A stretch of 17,042 nucleotides of DNA from Agromyces sp. (GCA_031178025.1 JAPSJU010000018.1:1-17042), one strand, 5' to 3'. Shown: positions 7,138 to 13,248, numbered from the stretch's first letter. Translations and numbers: made by a program. The notes: generated by a model from the sequence alone, not told the origin.

Positions 7138-7941
7138 ATGGCTCAGGATCGCGTTCCCGACACCTGGCAGTACGGGCGAGCGTACGAGCGGTACGTGGGC
7201 CGCTGGAGTCGCGAGGTCGCGCCGTCGTTCGTGGACTGGCTCGCAGTGCCGGCTCGGCGACGCTGGCTCGACGTGGGCTGCGGAACCGGCGCCCTGTGCG
7301 ACGCGATCCTCTCCGCCGCTGCGCCAGTGTCGGTGGACGGGGTCGAGCCGTCGCCCGGCTTCCTCGAGACCGCGGTCGACCGTATCGGAGGACGGGTCAC
7401 CTTCCACCGTGGGGATGCGTCCGCGCTGCCGATCGACGACCATTCCATGGACGCCGTGGTCTCCGGCCTCGTGCTCAACTTCGTTCCCGACGTGGATGTC
7501 GCCCTCGCGGAGATGAGGCGCGTCGCGCTCGTGGGCGGCGTCGTCGGCGCCTACGTCTGGGACTACGCGGAGCGCATGGAGCTCATGCGGTGGTTCTGGG
7601 ATGCGGCCGTCGATGTCGACCCGGGCGCGGCCGAGTACGACGAAGGCACGCGGTTCCCCCTCTGCACGCCCGATGCGCTGACCGACCGGTTCCTCGCCGC
7701 GGGTCTCACCGCCGTCGAGACGACCGGCATCGAGATTCCCACCGGGTTCGCCGATTTCGACGACTACTGGTCGCCGTTCCTCGGCGGACAGGGGGCGGCG
7801 CCGGCGTACCTGATGTCGCTCGACGAGGAGACGCGTGCCCGTGTGCGCGCGCTGCTCGAGGAGCGCCTGCCGACGGCATCCGACGGCTCGATCTCGCTCA
7901 TCGCACGAGCGTGGGCGGTGCGCGGCATCACCCGCGAATGA
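7138..7941 (+). CDS. Class I SAM-dependent methyltransferase
   Basis: 267 aa from ATG 7138. Motif I WLDVGCGTGAL (43-53) is the SAM-binding loop, VEPS (69-72) is the acidic motif II end, GDASALP (92-98) is motif III-like and VVSGLVLNFVPD (107-118) motif IV-like. The N-terminal segment (YGRAYERYVGRWSREVAPSF) is typical of UbiE/BioC-like small-molecule methyltransferases. The substrate is unknown. The gene diverges from the permease operon and shares its control region, so a link to that pathway is possible, but the gene has its own leaderless-type start and could be unrelated. A hairpin follows the stop. An in-frame TTG at 7132 would add two residues. The ATG is preferred because of the TACCGT spacing. 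Confidence 0.9.
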   Translation: MAQDRVPDTWQYGRAYERYVGRWSREVAPSFVDWLAVPARRRWLDVGCGTGALCDAILSAAAPVSVDGVEPSPGFLETAVDRIGGRVTFHRGDASALPIDDHSMDAVVSGLVLNFVPDVDVALAEMRRVALVGGVVGAYVWDYAERMELMRWFWDAAVDVDPGAAEYDEGTRFPLCTPDALTDRFLAAGLTAVETTGIEIPTGFADFDDYWSPFLGGQGAAPAYLMSLDEETRARVRALLEERLPTASDGSISLIARAWAVRGITRE

Positions 7942-7945
7942 CGGA

Positions 7946-7975
7946 TGCCCCGCCCGACTCGCGTCCGACGGGGCA
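7946..7975. terminator. Hairpin between convergent methyltransferase and msrA
   Basis: TGCCCCG (7946-7952) pairs with CGGGGCA (7969-7975) around a 16-nt loop. It sits in the 47-bp gap between convergent stops, so it may end transcripts from both sides. No T-tract follows, as is common in high-GC genomes. Confidence 0.45.
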
Positions 7976-7988
7976 CCCCGAGCCGCAG

Positions 7989-8534
7989 CTAGGCCGCAGG
8001 CTCGGCGTCGCGCTTCGGCAGCGTCCAGCCGGGGCGCACGTAGTGGCACGTGTAGCCGTTCGGGTACCGCTCCAGGTAGTCCTGGTGCTCGGGCTCGGCC
8101 TCCCAGAAGTCGCCGACGGGCGTGACCTCGGTCGTCGCGGGTCCGGGCCAGAGTCCCGACGCGTCGACGTCGGCGATCGTCTCGTGGGCGATGACCTCCT
8201 GCTCCTCCGTCGTCGGGAAGATCGCCGAGCGGTAGCTCATCCCGATGTCGTTGCCCTGGCGGTTCCTCGTCGAGGGATCGTGGATCTGGAAGAAGAACTC
8301 GAGCAGCTCTCGGTACGAGACCTGCGCCGGATCGAAGACGATCTCGATCGCCTCGGCATGGCTGCCGTGGTTCCGATACGTCGCGTTCGCGACGTCGCCG
8401 CCCGAATAGCCGACCCGCGTCGAGACGATGCCCGGACGCGCGCGGATCAGGTCCTGCATGCCCCAGAAGCAGCCGCCGGCGAGGACGGCCGTCTCGGTTC
8501 CGGGGGACGTGGTGATGGCGCCGGGGGTGGTCAT
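7989..8534 (-). CDS. msrA: Peptide-methionine (S)-S-oxide reductase MsrA
   Basis: 181 aa. The catalytic GCFWG motif lies at 21-25 (Cys22). Conserved GYSGG (42-46), the NHGSHAEAIEIVFDP block (55-69) and DPSTRNRQGNDIG (86-98) are all characteristic. A second Cys (163, in YTCHYVRPGW) near the C-terminus can act as resolving Cys. The enzyme reduces methionine-S-sulfoxide in proteins and free methionine, recycling through thioredoxin, and is cytosolic. Its ATG overlaps the msrB stop by 4 bases (ATGA), so the two stereo-complementary reductases are co-translated. Confidence 0.97.
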   Translation of the reverse strand: MTTPGAITTSPGTETAVLAGGCFWGMQDLIRARPGIVSTRVGYSGGDVANATYRNHGSHAEAIEIVFDPAQVSYRELLEFFFQIHDPSTRNRQGNDIGMSYRSAIFPTTEEQEVIAHETIADVDASGLWPGPATTEVTPVGDFWEAEPEHQDYLERYPNGYTCHYVRPGWTLPKRDAEPAA

Positions 8535-9013
8535 GAGTTCTCCTTGGCAGTGGTGGCAGCGGTGGTCGTCGTGTCGAAGAGTGAACGGAAGCGGCCGTAG
8601 CCCTGCGCCTCGAGTTCGGCGACGGGGATGAACCGCAGCGCCGCCGAGTTCATGCAGTAGCGGAGTCCGCCGGCCTCCGCCGGACCGTCGTCGAAGACGT
8701 GTCCGAGATGGCTGTCCGCACCGCTCGAGCGCACCTCGACGCGCTTCATGAAGAGGGAGCGGTCGACCCGTTCGACGACGGCTCCGGGTTCGATCGGCTT
8801 CGTGAAGCTCGGCCAGCCCGAGCGGCTGTCGTACTTGTCCGTCGAGGCGAACAGCGGCTGACCCGACACGATGTCGACGTAGATGCCGACCTCGTGGCTG
8901 TTCCAGTACTGATTGCGGAACGCCGGCTCGGTGCCGTCCTCCTGGGTCACCGCATACTGCTGCGGCGTGAGGCGAGCGAGCGCCTCGGGAGTCCTGCGGT
9001 AGTCGTCTGACAC
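8531..9013 (-). CDS. msrB: Peptide-methionine (R)-S-oxide reductase MsrB
   Basis: 160 aa from GTG 9013. The start is fixed by a strong GGAAGGAG (9020-9027 on the plus map) 6 nt upstream. An upstream in-frame ATG at 9085 would add an Arg-rich tail not expected in the family. MsrB motifs: GWPSF (66-70), SHLGHVFDDGP (101-111) and the catalytic RYCMNSAALRF (118-128, Cys120). It reduces methionine-R-sulfoxide. Oddly, Cys120 is the only cysteine: the CxxC pairs that bind structural zinc in many MsrBs and the usual resolving Cys before GWPSF are absent (SRSGWPSF here). Reduction must therefore come directly from an external thiol such as thioredoxin or, in actinobacteria, mycothiol (inference). It is the first gene of the msrB-msrA pair. 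Confidence 0.96.
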   Translation of the reverse strand: MSDDYRRTPEALARLTPQQYAVTQEDGTEPAFRNQYWNSHEVGIYVDIVSGQPLFASTDKYDSRSGWPSFTKPIEPGAVVERVDRSLFMKRVEVRSSGADSHLGHVFDDGPAEAGGLRYCMNSAALRFIPVAELEAQGYGRFRSLFDTTTTAATTAKENS

Positions 9014-9019
9014 GTCATG

Positions 9020-9027
9020 CTCCTTCC
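9020..9027 (-). promoter_or_regulatory. Ribosome binding site deciding the msrB GTG start
   Basis: GGAAGGAG on the minus strand, separated by 6 nt from GTG 9013. An ATG overlapping this spacer (9018-9016) is out of frame. The spacing strongly supports the GTG. Confidence 0.85.
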
Positions 9028-9072
9028 GACGCCGCTGGCTGCGACGTCCGACGCCGCGCCGACGGTTCGGGG

Positions 9073-9088
9073 CTGGTGGCGTCACCAG
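9073..9088. promoter_or_regulatory. Palindrome upstream of msrB
   Basis: CTGGTG (9073-9078), 4-nt spacer, CACCAG (9083-9088): a perfect 6-bp inverted repeat about 60 bp upstream of the msrB start. It could be an operator or a leader hairpin. Nothing else in the sequence decides between these or excludes chance. Confidence 0.3.
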
Positions 9089-9137
9089 AGGAAACCGGCG
9101 ACCGCCCCGGGCTGTTCCGCGCGAAGGGTCGTTCCGC

Positions 9138-9153
9138 TGTGACTTGCCTGTGA
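9138..9153 (+). promoter_or_regulatory. Tandem TGTGA half-sites
   Basis: TGTGA (9138-9142), 6-nt spacer, TGTGA (9149-9153). The spacing matches a CRP-type site but the second half is direct rather than inverted. CCTGTGAA (9147-9154) also pairs with TTCACAGG at 9194-9201. It may be a degenerate auxiliary site for the regulator bound at 9184-9199. Confidence 0.35.
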
Positions 9154-9183
9154 ACCGGCGCGACGTGAGCGATCGTCAAGAGC

Positions 9184-9199
9184 TGTGATGACATTCACA
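9184..9199. promoter_or_regulatory. CRP/GlxR-type operator
   Basis: TGTGATGACATTCACA is a perfect match to the CRP-family consensus TGTGA-N6-TCACA used by GlxR in corynebacteria and CRP (Rv3676) in mycobacteria. It lies 127 bp before the chosen ATG of a muralytic gene. Established examples include cAMP-receptor control of resuscitation-promoting-factor genes in actinobacteria, so a similar circuit is plausible. The core promoter and hence activation versus repression cannot be placed from sequence. Confidence 0.7.
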
Positions 9200-9325
9200 G
9201 GAACACAGGAGGGTACGTACAGGACTTCTCGGCAGACTGGCCACTTCGCCCGGGCGCCCCCGCGTCCGTGGAACGCCAAGCCCAGGATCTCCGAGCGCAC
9301 ATCGGCGATCCGCCCCGTGAAAGTC

Positions 9326-10252
9326 ATGCAGAACCAGCCTTCCTCCACTCCCGAGAACACGTCCGACGACAACGCACCGGTCACGAGCCGCTCACGAAGG
9401 CGGCGTCGTGCCGCCGGGTGGCGCAAGGGCCCCATCCTCGCCACCGCCGCCGTGGTCGCCATCGGCGGCATGGTGGGCACCGGCTTCGCCGTGCAGGGTG
9501 CCGTCGCCTCGCAGAGCGACCGCATCGCCGAGACCACGGCGCTGACCGAGGCGACCGACCTCCGCGTCGACCAGCTCGACGCGCATGGCGGCATCCTCGA
9601 GGCGCGCGCCGTGAAGGAGGCCGAACAGGCACTCGCCGGCGCGAACGACACCATCGCGGCGGCGCAGGGCAAGACGGACGCCACGCCGCTCGTCGCCACC
9701 GTGGCGGCCCTCGACGACTACCGGCTCCTGGCGCCCGAGCGCGTCTTCGAACTCGTCAGCACGACGCACGTGCACGTCGAGACGGTGCGCGGCGCGGTCG
9801 CCGAAGCGGAACGCATCGCCGCGGAGCAGGCCGCTGCCGAGGCCGCGGCGAAGGCGGCCGCGGAGGCCGCCGCCGCCGCCGAGGCCGCCGCGGAGGCCGA
9901 GGAGTCGTCGTCGCCCGCTCCGTCCCGCCCGGGTGCCCCCGCCAATCCCAGCGAGGCGCAGGCCATCGCACGCGACCTCATGGCGTCCCAGTACGGCTGG
10001 GGCGAAGACCAGTTCGGCTGCCTCGTGGCGCTCTGGAACCGCGAGTCCGGGTGGAACGTCTATGCGATGAACTCGTCGAGCGGCGCGTACGGCATCCCGC
10101 AGGCGCTGCCGGGCAGCAAGATGGCGAGCGCCGGTGGCGACTGGCAGACCAACCCGGCCACGCAGATCACGTGGGGCCTCGGGTACATCTCCGGTCGGTA
10201 CGGCACGCCGTGCGGCGCCTACGACCACGCCCTGTCGGTCGGCTGGTACTGA
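9326..10252 (+). CDS. Membrane-anchored/secreted lytic-transglycosylase-like protein, Ala-rich coiled coil
   Basis: 308 aa from ATG 9326. Layout: Ser/Thr/Asp-rich N-tail, polybasic stretch (24-34), one hydrophobic segment (about 36-60) acting as signal sequence or anchor, a coiled-coil region (64-165), an almost pure Ala/Glu/Lys helix (164-193), a Ser/Pro hinge (194-208) and a C-terminal lysozyme-like domain (209-308). That domain has CLVALWNRESGWN with putative catalytic Glu240, SSGAYGIPQALPG (251-263) and Cys232/Cys296 likely forming a disulfide. The pattern matches actinobacterial proteins annotated as transglycosylase or aggregation-promoting-factor C-terminal domain. It probably cleaves peptidoglycan outside the membrane. 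The start is uncertain: the ribosome site is weak and in-frame ATGs lie upstream at 9185. A CRP-type operator lies upstream. Confidence 0.85.
   Translation: MQNQPSSTPENTSDDNAPVTSRSRRRRRAAGWRKGPILATAAVVAIGGMVGTGFAVQGAVASQSDRIAETTALTEATDLRVDQLDAHGGILEARAVKEAEQALAGANDTIAAAQGKTDATPLVATVAALDDYRLLAPERVFELVSTTHVHVETVRGAVAEAERIAAEQAAAEAAAKAAAEAAAAAEAAAEAEESSSPAPSRPGAPANPSEAQAIARDLMASQYGWGEDQFGCLVALWNRESGWNVYAMNSSSGAYGIPQALPGSKMASAGGDWQTNPATQITWGLGYISGRYGTPCGAYDHALSVGWY
9820..9904 (+). repeat. Low-complexity GCC/GAG/GCG tract encoding Ala-rich helix
   Basis: Repeated GCCGAGGCC, GCGGCC and GCCGCC units code for an Ala-Glu-Lys helix in the wall protein. It is a coding repeat that may vary in length between strains. 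Confidence 0.6.
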
Positions 10253-10269
10253 TCGACCACGCCGCATCC

Positions 10270-10319
10270 GTGAACGGACGACCCCGACGGCCCCGGCCGG
10301 CGGGGTCGTTCGCGTTCAC
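10270..10319 (+). terminator. Hairpin terminator after the lytic transglycosylase gene
   Basis: Nested inverted repeats: outer GTGAAC (10270-10275) with GTTCAC (10314-10319) and inner ACGACCCCG (10278-10286) with CGGGGTCGT (10301-10309). It starts 18 bp after the stop codon. The GC-rich stem without a long T-run is typical of high-GC terminators. Confidence 0.6.
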
Positions 10320-10375
10320 CCCCTCGCTGCATCCGGACGGGGTGTCAAGCGCCTGCACGGGGAAGGTCGCGTCGA

Positions 10376-10387
10376 TAGCCTGACCGG
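10376..10387 (+). promoter_or_regulatory. Leaderless -10 element for the YihY gene
   Basis: TAGCCT (10376-10381), 6 nt, then ATG 10388. There is no Shine-Dalgarno near the start. It follows the terminator of the previous gene, so an independent promoter is expected here. Confidence 0.55.
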
Positions 10388-11452
10388 ATGGGTGACGAGC
10401 AATCGCGCAGGCAGGACCGCGCCCTCATGGCCCGGGTCACTGCGTACGCCCGACGGGTCTCGACGTGGGCTCTCGAACGCAAGCCCGTGCGCGCCGTGCT
10501 GCTCTACCAGGAGCGTCACGGCCCGATGCTCGCCGACAGCGTGACGTATCGCACGATCTTCTCGGTGTTCGCGGGACTGTTCCTCGGCTTCGCACTCGGC
10601 GGCGTCTGGCTGTCGGGTCGCCCTGACGTCATGCGCTCGCTCATCAGGACACTCGACACGGCGATTCCCGGACTCGTCGGCAAGGGCGCCCTGATCGAGC
10701 CGGACGCGCTCGTGCAGCCGATCACGCTGAGCATCGCGGGCGTCGTGGCGCTCATCGGTGCGCTCGGCGCCGCGATCGGTGCGATCCGCTCGCTTCGCAC
10801 CGCATTCCGGGAGTTGGCGGGGCAGCCCGACGACCGCACCTTCTTCCTCTGGCTGCTGCTGCGCGACCTCCTGCTCGCGATCGGCTTCGGGGCCTCGCTC
10901 GCGTCGGCGGCCGCGGTGACCTTCCTCAGCACGACGGCGCTCGGTGCCGTCTTCGAATGGCTCGGCGTCCCGGCGCGAGCCGCCATCCATGACGGCGCGA
11001 CCCGTGCGGTGTCGATCCTCGTCATCTTCGCGATCGACACCCTCGTGATCGCGGGGATGTTCCGTGTGCTCTCCGGACTGCGGCCGAGCGGACGCTCCCT
11101 GTGGAGCGGCGCGCTCATCGGGGGAGTCGGCCTGACGGTGCTGCAGGTGCTCTCGAGCCTGTTCGTCGGCGGCGCGACCAGCAACCCGCTGCTGGCGTCG
11201 TTCGGGTCGTTCGTGGCTCTGCTGATCTGGATCAACTTCTCGTCGCAGGCGATCCTCATCGCCGGCGCATACATCGTCACCGGGGTGGACGAGGAGCACG
11301 ACCGGGTCGCGGCTCGATACGGCTCGCCGACACTCGCGACACGCCAGCTCCACCGTGCCGAGCGACGCGCGAGGATCGCCGTGGCCGACCTCGTCGAGGC
11401 CCGCGCGGCAGTCGACCGGGAACGCGGATCGCCGACCGACGAACCACGCTGA
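10388..11452 (+). CDS. YihY/BrkB-family integral membrane protein
   Basis: 354 aa. About six hydrophobic helices are visible (roughly 55-76, 110-133, 151-180, 206-230, 238-262, 270-298), with soluble N- and C-tails. The N-terminal part AVLLYQERHGPMLADSVTYRT followed by a Phe-rich helix and the late helix FVALLIWINFSSQAILIAGA are the hallmarks of YihY/virulence-factor-BrkB proteins. Despite the old name RNase BN this family has no demonstrated nuclease role, and its transport or envelope function is unclear. The C-tail (300-354) is Arg-rich and cytoplasmic-looking. It appears to be a single-gene unit: terminator upstream, leaderless-type start and strong terminator downstream. Confidence 0.93.
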   Translation: MGDEQSRRQDRALMARVTAYARRVSTWALERKPVRAVLLYQERHGPMLADSVTYRTIFSVFAGLFLGFALGGVWLSGRPDVMRSLIRTLDTAIPGLVGKGALIEPDALVQPITLSIAGVVALIGALGAAIGAIRSLRTAFRELAGQPDDRTFFLWLLLRDLLLAIGFGASLASAAAVTFLSTTALGAVFEWLGVPARAAIHDGATRAVSILVIFAIDTLVIAGMFRVLSGLRPSGRSLWSGALIGGVGLTVLQVLSSLFVGGATSNPLLASFGSFVALLIWINFSSQAILIAGAYIVTGVDEEHDRVAARYGSPTLATRQLHRAERRARIAVADLVEARAAVDRERGSPTDEPR

Positions 11453-11474
11453 GGCGCATTCGGGTCGCGCCTCA
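11450..11474 (+). terminator. First hairpin after YihY gene
   Basis: TGAGGCGC (11450-11457, includes the stop codon) pairs with GCGCCTCA (11467-11474) across a 9-nt loop. It overlaps the end of the coding region and precedes a second, stronger hairpin. Confidence 0.5.
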
Positions 11475-11499
11475 GCGAGCTCGCGGTACGGACGGGAGC

Positions 11500-11538
11500 C
11501 GGCGAGGACGGACGGCGTGTTCGCGTCCGTCCTCGCCG
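11500..11538. terminator. Strong bidirectional hairpin between convergent genes
   Basis: GGCGAGGACGGACG (11501-11514) pairs perfectly with CGTCCGTCCTCGCC (11524-11537), 14 bp (15 with the flanking C-G), around a 9-nt loop. It lies between the YihY stop (11452) and the stop of the minus-strand acidic protein (11543), so it can terminate both. Confidence 0.8.
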
Positions 11539-11542
11539 CCCG

Positions 11543-11728
11543 TCAGAGTGCGGTGTGGCGTCCCGACGAGGAGTCGTCGTCGATCACGTCGACGTCGACC
11601 TCCTCGGTCGATCCGAGTCCGCCATCCGCGTCGTCGAGTTCCTCCTTGGGCAGCTCCGCGTCGAGCGGAAGCTCGGAATCGGTGTACTCGCCCTCCACGG
11701 GCTCGTCGGGGCGCAGTGCGTCGGACAT
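11543..11728 (-). CDS. Small highly acidic protein (61 aa), unknown function
   Basis: Starts at ATG 11728 directly after a strong GGAGGAG (11731-11737, 2-nt spacer region). A much longer open frame extends upstream on the same strand to 13087 but runs antisense through the exporter gene and is a GC-frame artefact. The protein has 12 Asp and 9 Glu against 3 Lys/Arg and ends in a Ser-rich SSSGRHTAL tail. It has no hydrophobic segment and is probably disordered and soluble. Similar short acidic proteins are common, unnamed, in Microbacteriaceae as far as I recall. The ribosome site and a terminator just past the stop make a real gene likely. I recognise no family. Confidence 0.75.
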   Translation of the reverse strand: MSDALRPDEPVEGEYTDSELPLDAELPKEELDDADGGLGSTEEVDVDVIDDDSSSGRHTAL

Positions 11729-11730
11729 GT

Positions 11731-11737
11731 CTCCTCC
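11731..11737 (-). promoter_or_regulatory. Ribosome binding site deciding the acidic-protein start
   Basis: GGAGGAG on the minus strand immediately upstream of ATG 11728. It is the strongest Shine-Dalgarno in this part of the window and marks the start inside a long spurious open frame. Confidence 0.75.
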
Positions 11738-11813
11738 GATCGTTCGGGCCTGACTCGCCGAGTGCGTCGGCCACGGCCCACGGTAGGCCGCTGCGATGCG
11801 GGGCCGGAAGGGA

Positions 11814-11842
11814 TTGACGCGGATGGGCCGTGGGAGTAGCGC
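11814..11842 (+). promoter_or_regulatory. Candidate promoter of the EamA-type exporter
   Basis: TTGACG (11814-11819), 17-bp spacer, TAGCGC (11837-11842). It is the best -35 match I found in the window. It predicts a leader of roughly 100 nt before GTG 11954, containing a hairpin (11882-11897). Confidence 0.5.
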
Positions 11843-11878
11843 GTCCCGACCTCGGCGTCGCGCGCGATGACGCGGTGT

Positions 11879-11908
11879 CCTCGGGGGATCGCCCCCGGTC
11901 GGCCGAGG
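11879..11908 (+). promoter_or_regulatory. Alternative hairpins in the exporter leader
   Basis: CGGGGG (11882-11887) pairs with CCCCCG (11892-11897) around ATCG. Overlapping CCTCGG (11879-11884) can pair instead with CCGAGG (11903-11908). Mutually exclusive pairings in a leader can mean attenuation, but no ligand-binding core is recognisable and the GC content makes chance pairing common. Confidence 0.25.
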
Positions 11909-11953
11909 CACGCGGAACTGGTGCTGGGCGAGGACTGCTGGGACGCTGTACCC

Positions 11954-12904
11954 GTGGCTGTCCGGCATGTGCTCCTGGGTCTCCTCGTCGCCCTCGTGTG
12001 GGGGGTGAACTTCGTCGCGATCGACTTCGGCCTGACCGACACGCCGCCCCTCGTGCTCGTCGCCCTCCGTTTCATCTTCGTCGCAGTGCCCCTCGTGTTC
12101 TTCGTGCCGAGGCCCGAGCTGCCGTGGCGAACCATCGTCGGCATCGGGCTGTTCATGAGCGCGGGACAGTTCGGGCTCCTGTTCACCGCCATGCAGCTCG
12201 GGCTGCCCGCCGGCCTCGCGGCCGTCGTCCTGCAATGCCAGATGGTCTTCACCCTGATCATCGGTGCGGTCGTCCTGCGGGAACGACCCACGCGGATGCA
12301 ATCGATCGGCGGCGGCCTTGCGGTGGTCGGGCTCGCCATCGTCGCGCTCGGTCGAGTGGACGGCGGAGGCGGATCGGTCGCGATCGTGCCGATGCTCATC
12401 TGCGTCGCCGCCGGGCTCAGCTGGGGCGTCGGCAACGTGATCTCGAGGTCGGCCGCCGGTGCGAACGGCCTCTCCATCGTCGTGTGGTCGGCGCTCGTCG
12501 TGCCGCTGCCGATGCTGGGCCTGAGCATGCTGCTCGATGGTCCCGCGGTGGTCGGCGACGCGATCGCGACGATCGGGTGGCCGACGATCGCGAGCGTCGC
12601 CTACACGGCCGGCCTCGCCTCGCTCGTCGGCTACACCATCTGGACGACGCTCCTCGGTCGCTACCCGGCCTCCGTCGTGGCGCCGTTCGCCCTGCTCGTG
12701 CCCCCCGTCGGGCTCGGCGCCGGCTGGCTGCTGCTCGGGGAGGTCCCGAACGAATTCGAACTGGCCGGCAGCGCCGTCCTCGTCGTCGGCGTCGCCATCG
12801 GGCAACTCCGTCGCCGACGCGGTACGCGGCCGGATGCCACGTCCCCTCCGTCGGCCGAGGTCCATCAGGATCGGAATCGCGGCATCGCCCGGCGCCGGGG
12901 TTAG
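11954..12904 (+). CDS. DMT-superfamily exporter, EamA-like (O-acetylserine/cysteine export family)
   Basis: 316 aa from GTG 11954, with ten predicted membrane helices in two EamA repeats. The order of motifs follows E. coli EamA (YdeD) closely from memory: LLVALVWGVNF (10-20), PPLVLVALRF (31-40), GQFGLLFTAMQLGLPAGLA (71-89), VVLQCQMVFT (91-100), LSWGVGNVI (155-163), VVWSALVVPLPM (176-187), GYTIWTTLLGRYP (226-238), VAPFALLVPPVGL (242-254). EamA exports O-acetylserine and cysteine; the substrate here is inferred. An in-frame ATG at 11867 would add 29 residues of non-membrane sequence, so the GTG aligned with the EamA N-terminus is preferred. The C-tail (287-316) is polar and basic. The stop codon doubles as part of the next gene's -10. 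Confidence 0.9.
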   Translation: MAVRHVLLGLLVALVWGVNFVAIDFGLTDTPPLVLVALRFIFVAVPLVFFVPRPELPWRTIVGIGLFMSAGQFGLLFTAMQLGLPAGLAAVVLQCQMVFTLIIGAVVLRERPTRMQSIGGGLAVVGLAIVALGRVDGGGGSVAIVPMLICVAAGLSWGVGNVISRSAAGANGLSIVVWSALVVPLPMLGLSMLLDGPAVVGDAIATIGWPTIASVAYTAGLASLVGYTIWTTLLGRYPASVVAPFALLVPPVGLGAGWLLLGEVPNEFELAGSAVLVVGVAIGQLRRRRGTRPDATSPPSAEVHQDRNRGIARRRG

Positions 12905-12913
12905 GCTCGACGC
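12902..12913 (+). promoter_or_regulatory. Leaderless -10 element for DUF2277 gene, built on a stop codon
   Basis: TAGGCT (12902-12907), 6 nt, ATG 12914. TAG is the stop codon of the exporter gene. It is the same hexamer, spacing and stop-codon overlap as at 1811-1822 on the other strand. There is no ribosome site before this ATG. Confidence 0.55.
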
Positions 12914-13186
12914 ATGTGCAGGAACATCCATCCCCTCCACAACTTCGAGCCCGCCGCCACCGACGACGAGGTGCACGCCGCCGCACTGCAGTTCGTGCGC
13001 AAGGTGAGCGGCTCCACCAGGCCGTCGAAGGCGAACGCGGAGGCATTCGACCGAGCCGTCGTGGAGATCGCGCACATCACGCGACACCTGCTCGACGACC
13101 TCGTCACGAACGCGCCGCCGAAGGACCGCGAGATCGAGGCGGCGAAGGCGCGTGAACGCGCGGCACGGCGCTACGCGACGGTGTGA
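12914..13186 (+). CDS. DUF2277 family protein
   Basis: 90 aa. It opens with the family hallmark MCRNI-xxx-x-NFEP (1-13), followed by TDDEVHAAALQFVRKVSG (16-33), PSKANAEAFDRAV (37-49) and the C-terminal APPKDREIEAAKARERAARRY (67-87). The whole length is covered by this one domain, which is common in actinobacteria and proteobacteria and has no known function. It has no signal or membrane segment. The conserved Cys2 and Arg3 right after the initiator Met could be functionally important. It sits between an exporter and a LigD-type polymerase but appears to have its own leaderless promoter. Confidence 0.93.
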   Translation: MCRNIHPLHNFEPAATDDEVHAAALQFVRKVSGSTRPSKANAEAFDRAVVEIAHITRHLLDDLVTNAPPKDREIEAAKARERAARRYATV

Positions 13187-13248
13187 GCCCGAATCGCCGC
13201 TGCCCGGACACGCGTGACCGCATCGCCCTGAGCGTCAGCGGATCGGAG

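Larger units (their letters stand above)
9014..9325. other. 312-bp regulatory gap between msrB and the lytic transglycosylase gene
   Basis: Divergent promoter region with no convincing gene. An ATG-initiated open frame runs from 9185 into the downstream gene, but its N-terminal part (His/Arg/Pro-rich) looks like translated leader. The gap holds the msrB ribosome site (9020-9027), a palindrome (9073-9088), tandem TGTGA half-sites (9138-9153) and a perfect CRP-type site (9184-9199). I looked for a c-di-AMP (ydaO) riboswitch core, common ahead of actinobacterial wall hydrolases, and did not recognise one. Confidence 0.7.

Noticed and set aside
9086..9325. c-di-AMP (ydaO-type) riboswitch ahead of the wall-lytic gene
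   Set aside because: The context is right for actinobacteria, but I could not recognise the conserved core blocks. A covariance-model scan (Rfam ydaO-yuaA) would settle it.
9185..9325. N-terminal extension of the lytic transglycosylase from ATG 9185
   Set aside because: The start would lie inside the CRP-type operator, and the added residues are Arg/Pro/His-rich without a signal-peptide character.
11729..13087. A long minus-strand open frame (to 13087) antisense to the exporter and DUF2277 genes, in frame with the acidic protein
   Set aside because: Its sequence is His/Asp/Arg-rich low complexity as expected for an antisense frame of a GC-rich gene. The ribosome site at 11731-11737 marks the true start of the acidic protein.
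13087..13186. Possible coupling of the DUF2277 gene with the LigD polymerase as one transcript
   Set aside because: Same strand and a 75-bp gap allow it, but each gene has its own leaderless-type start, so I do not call an operon.
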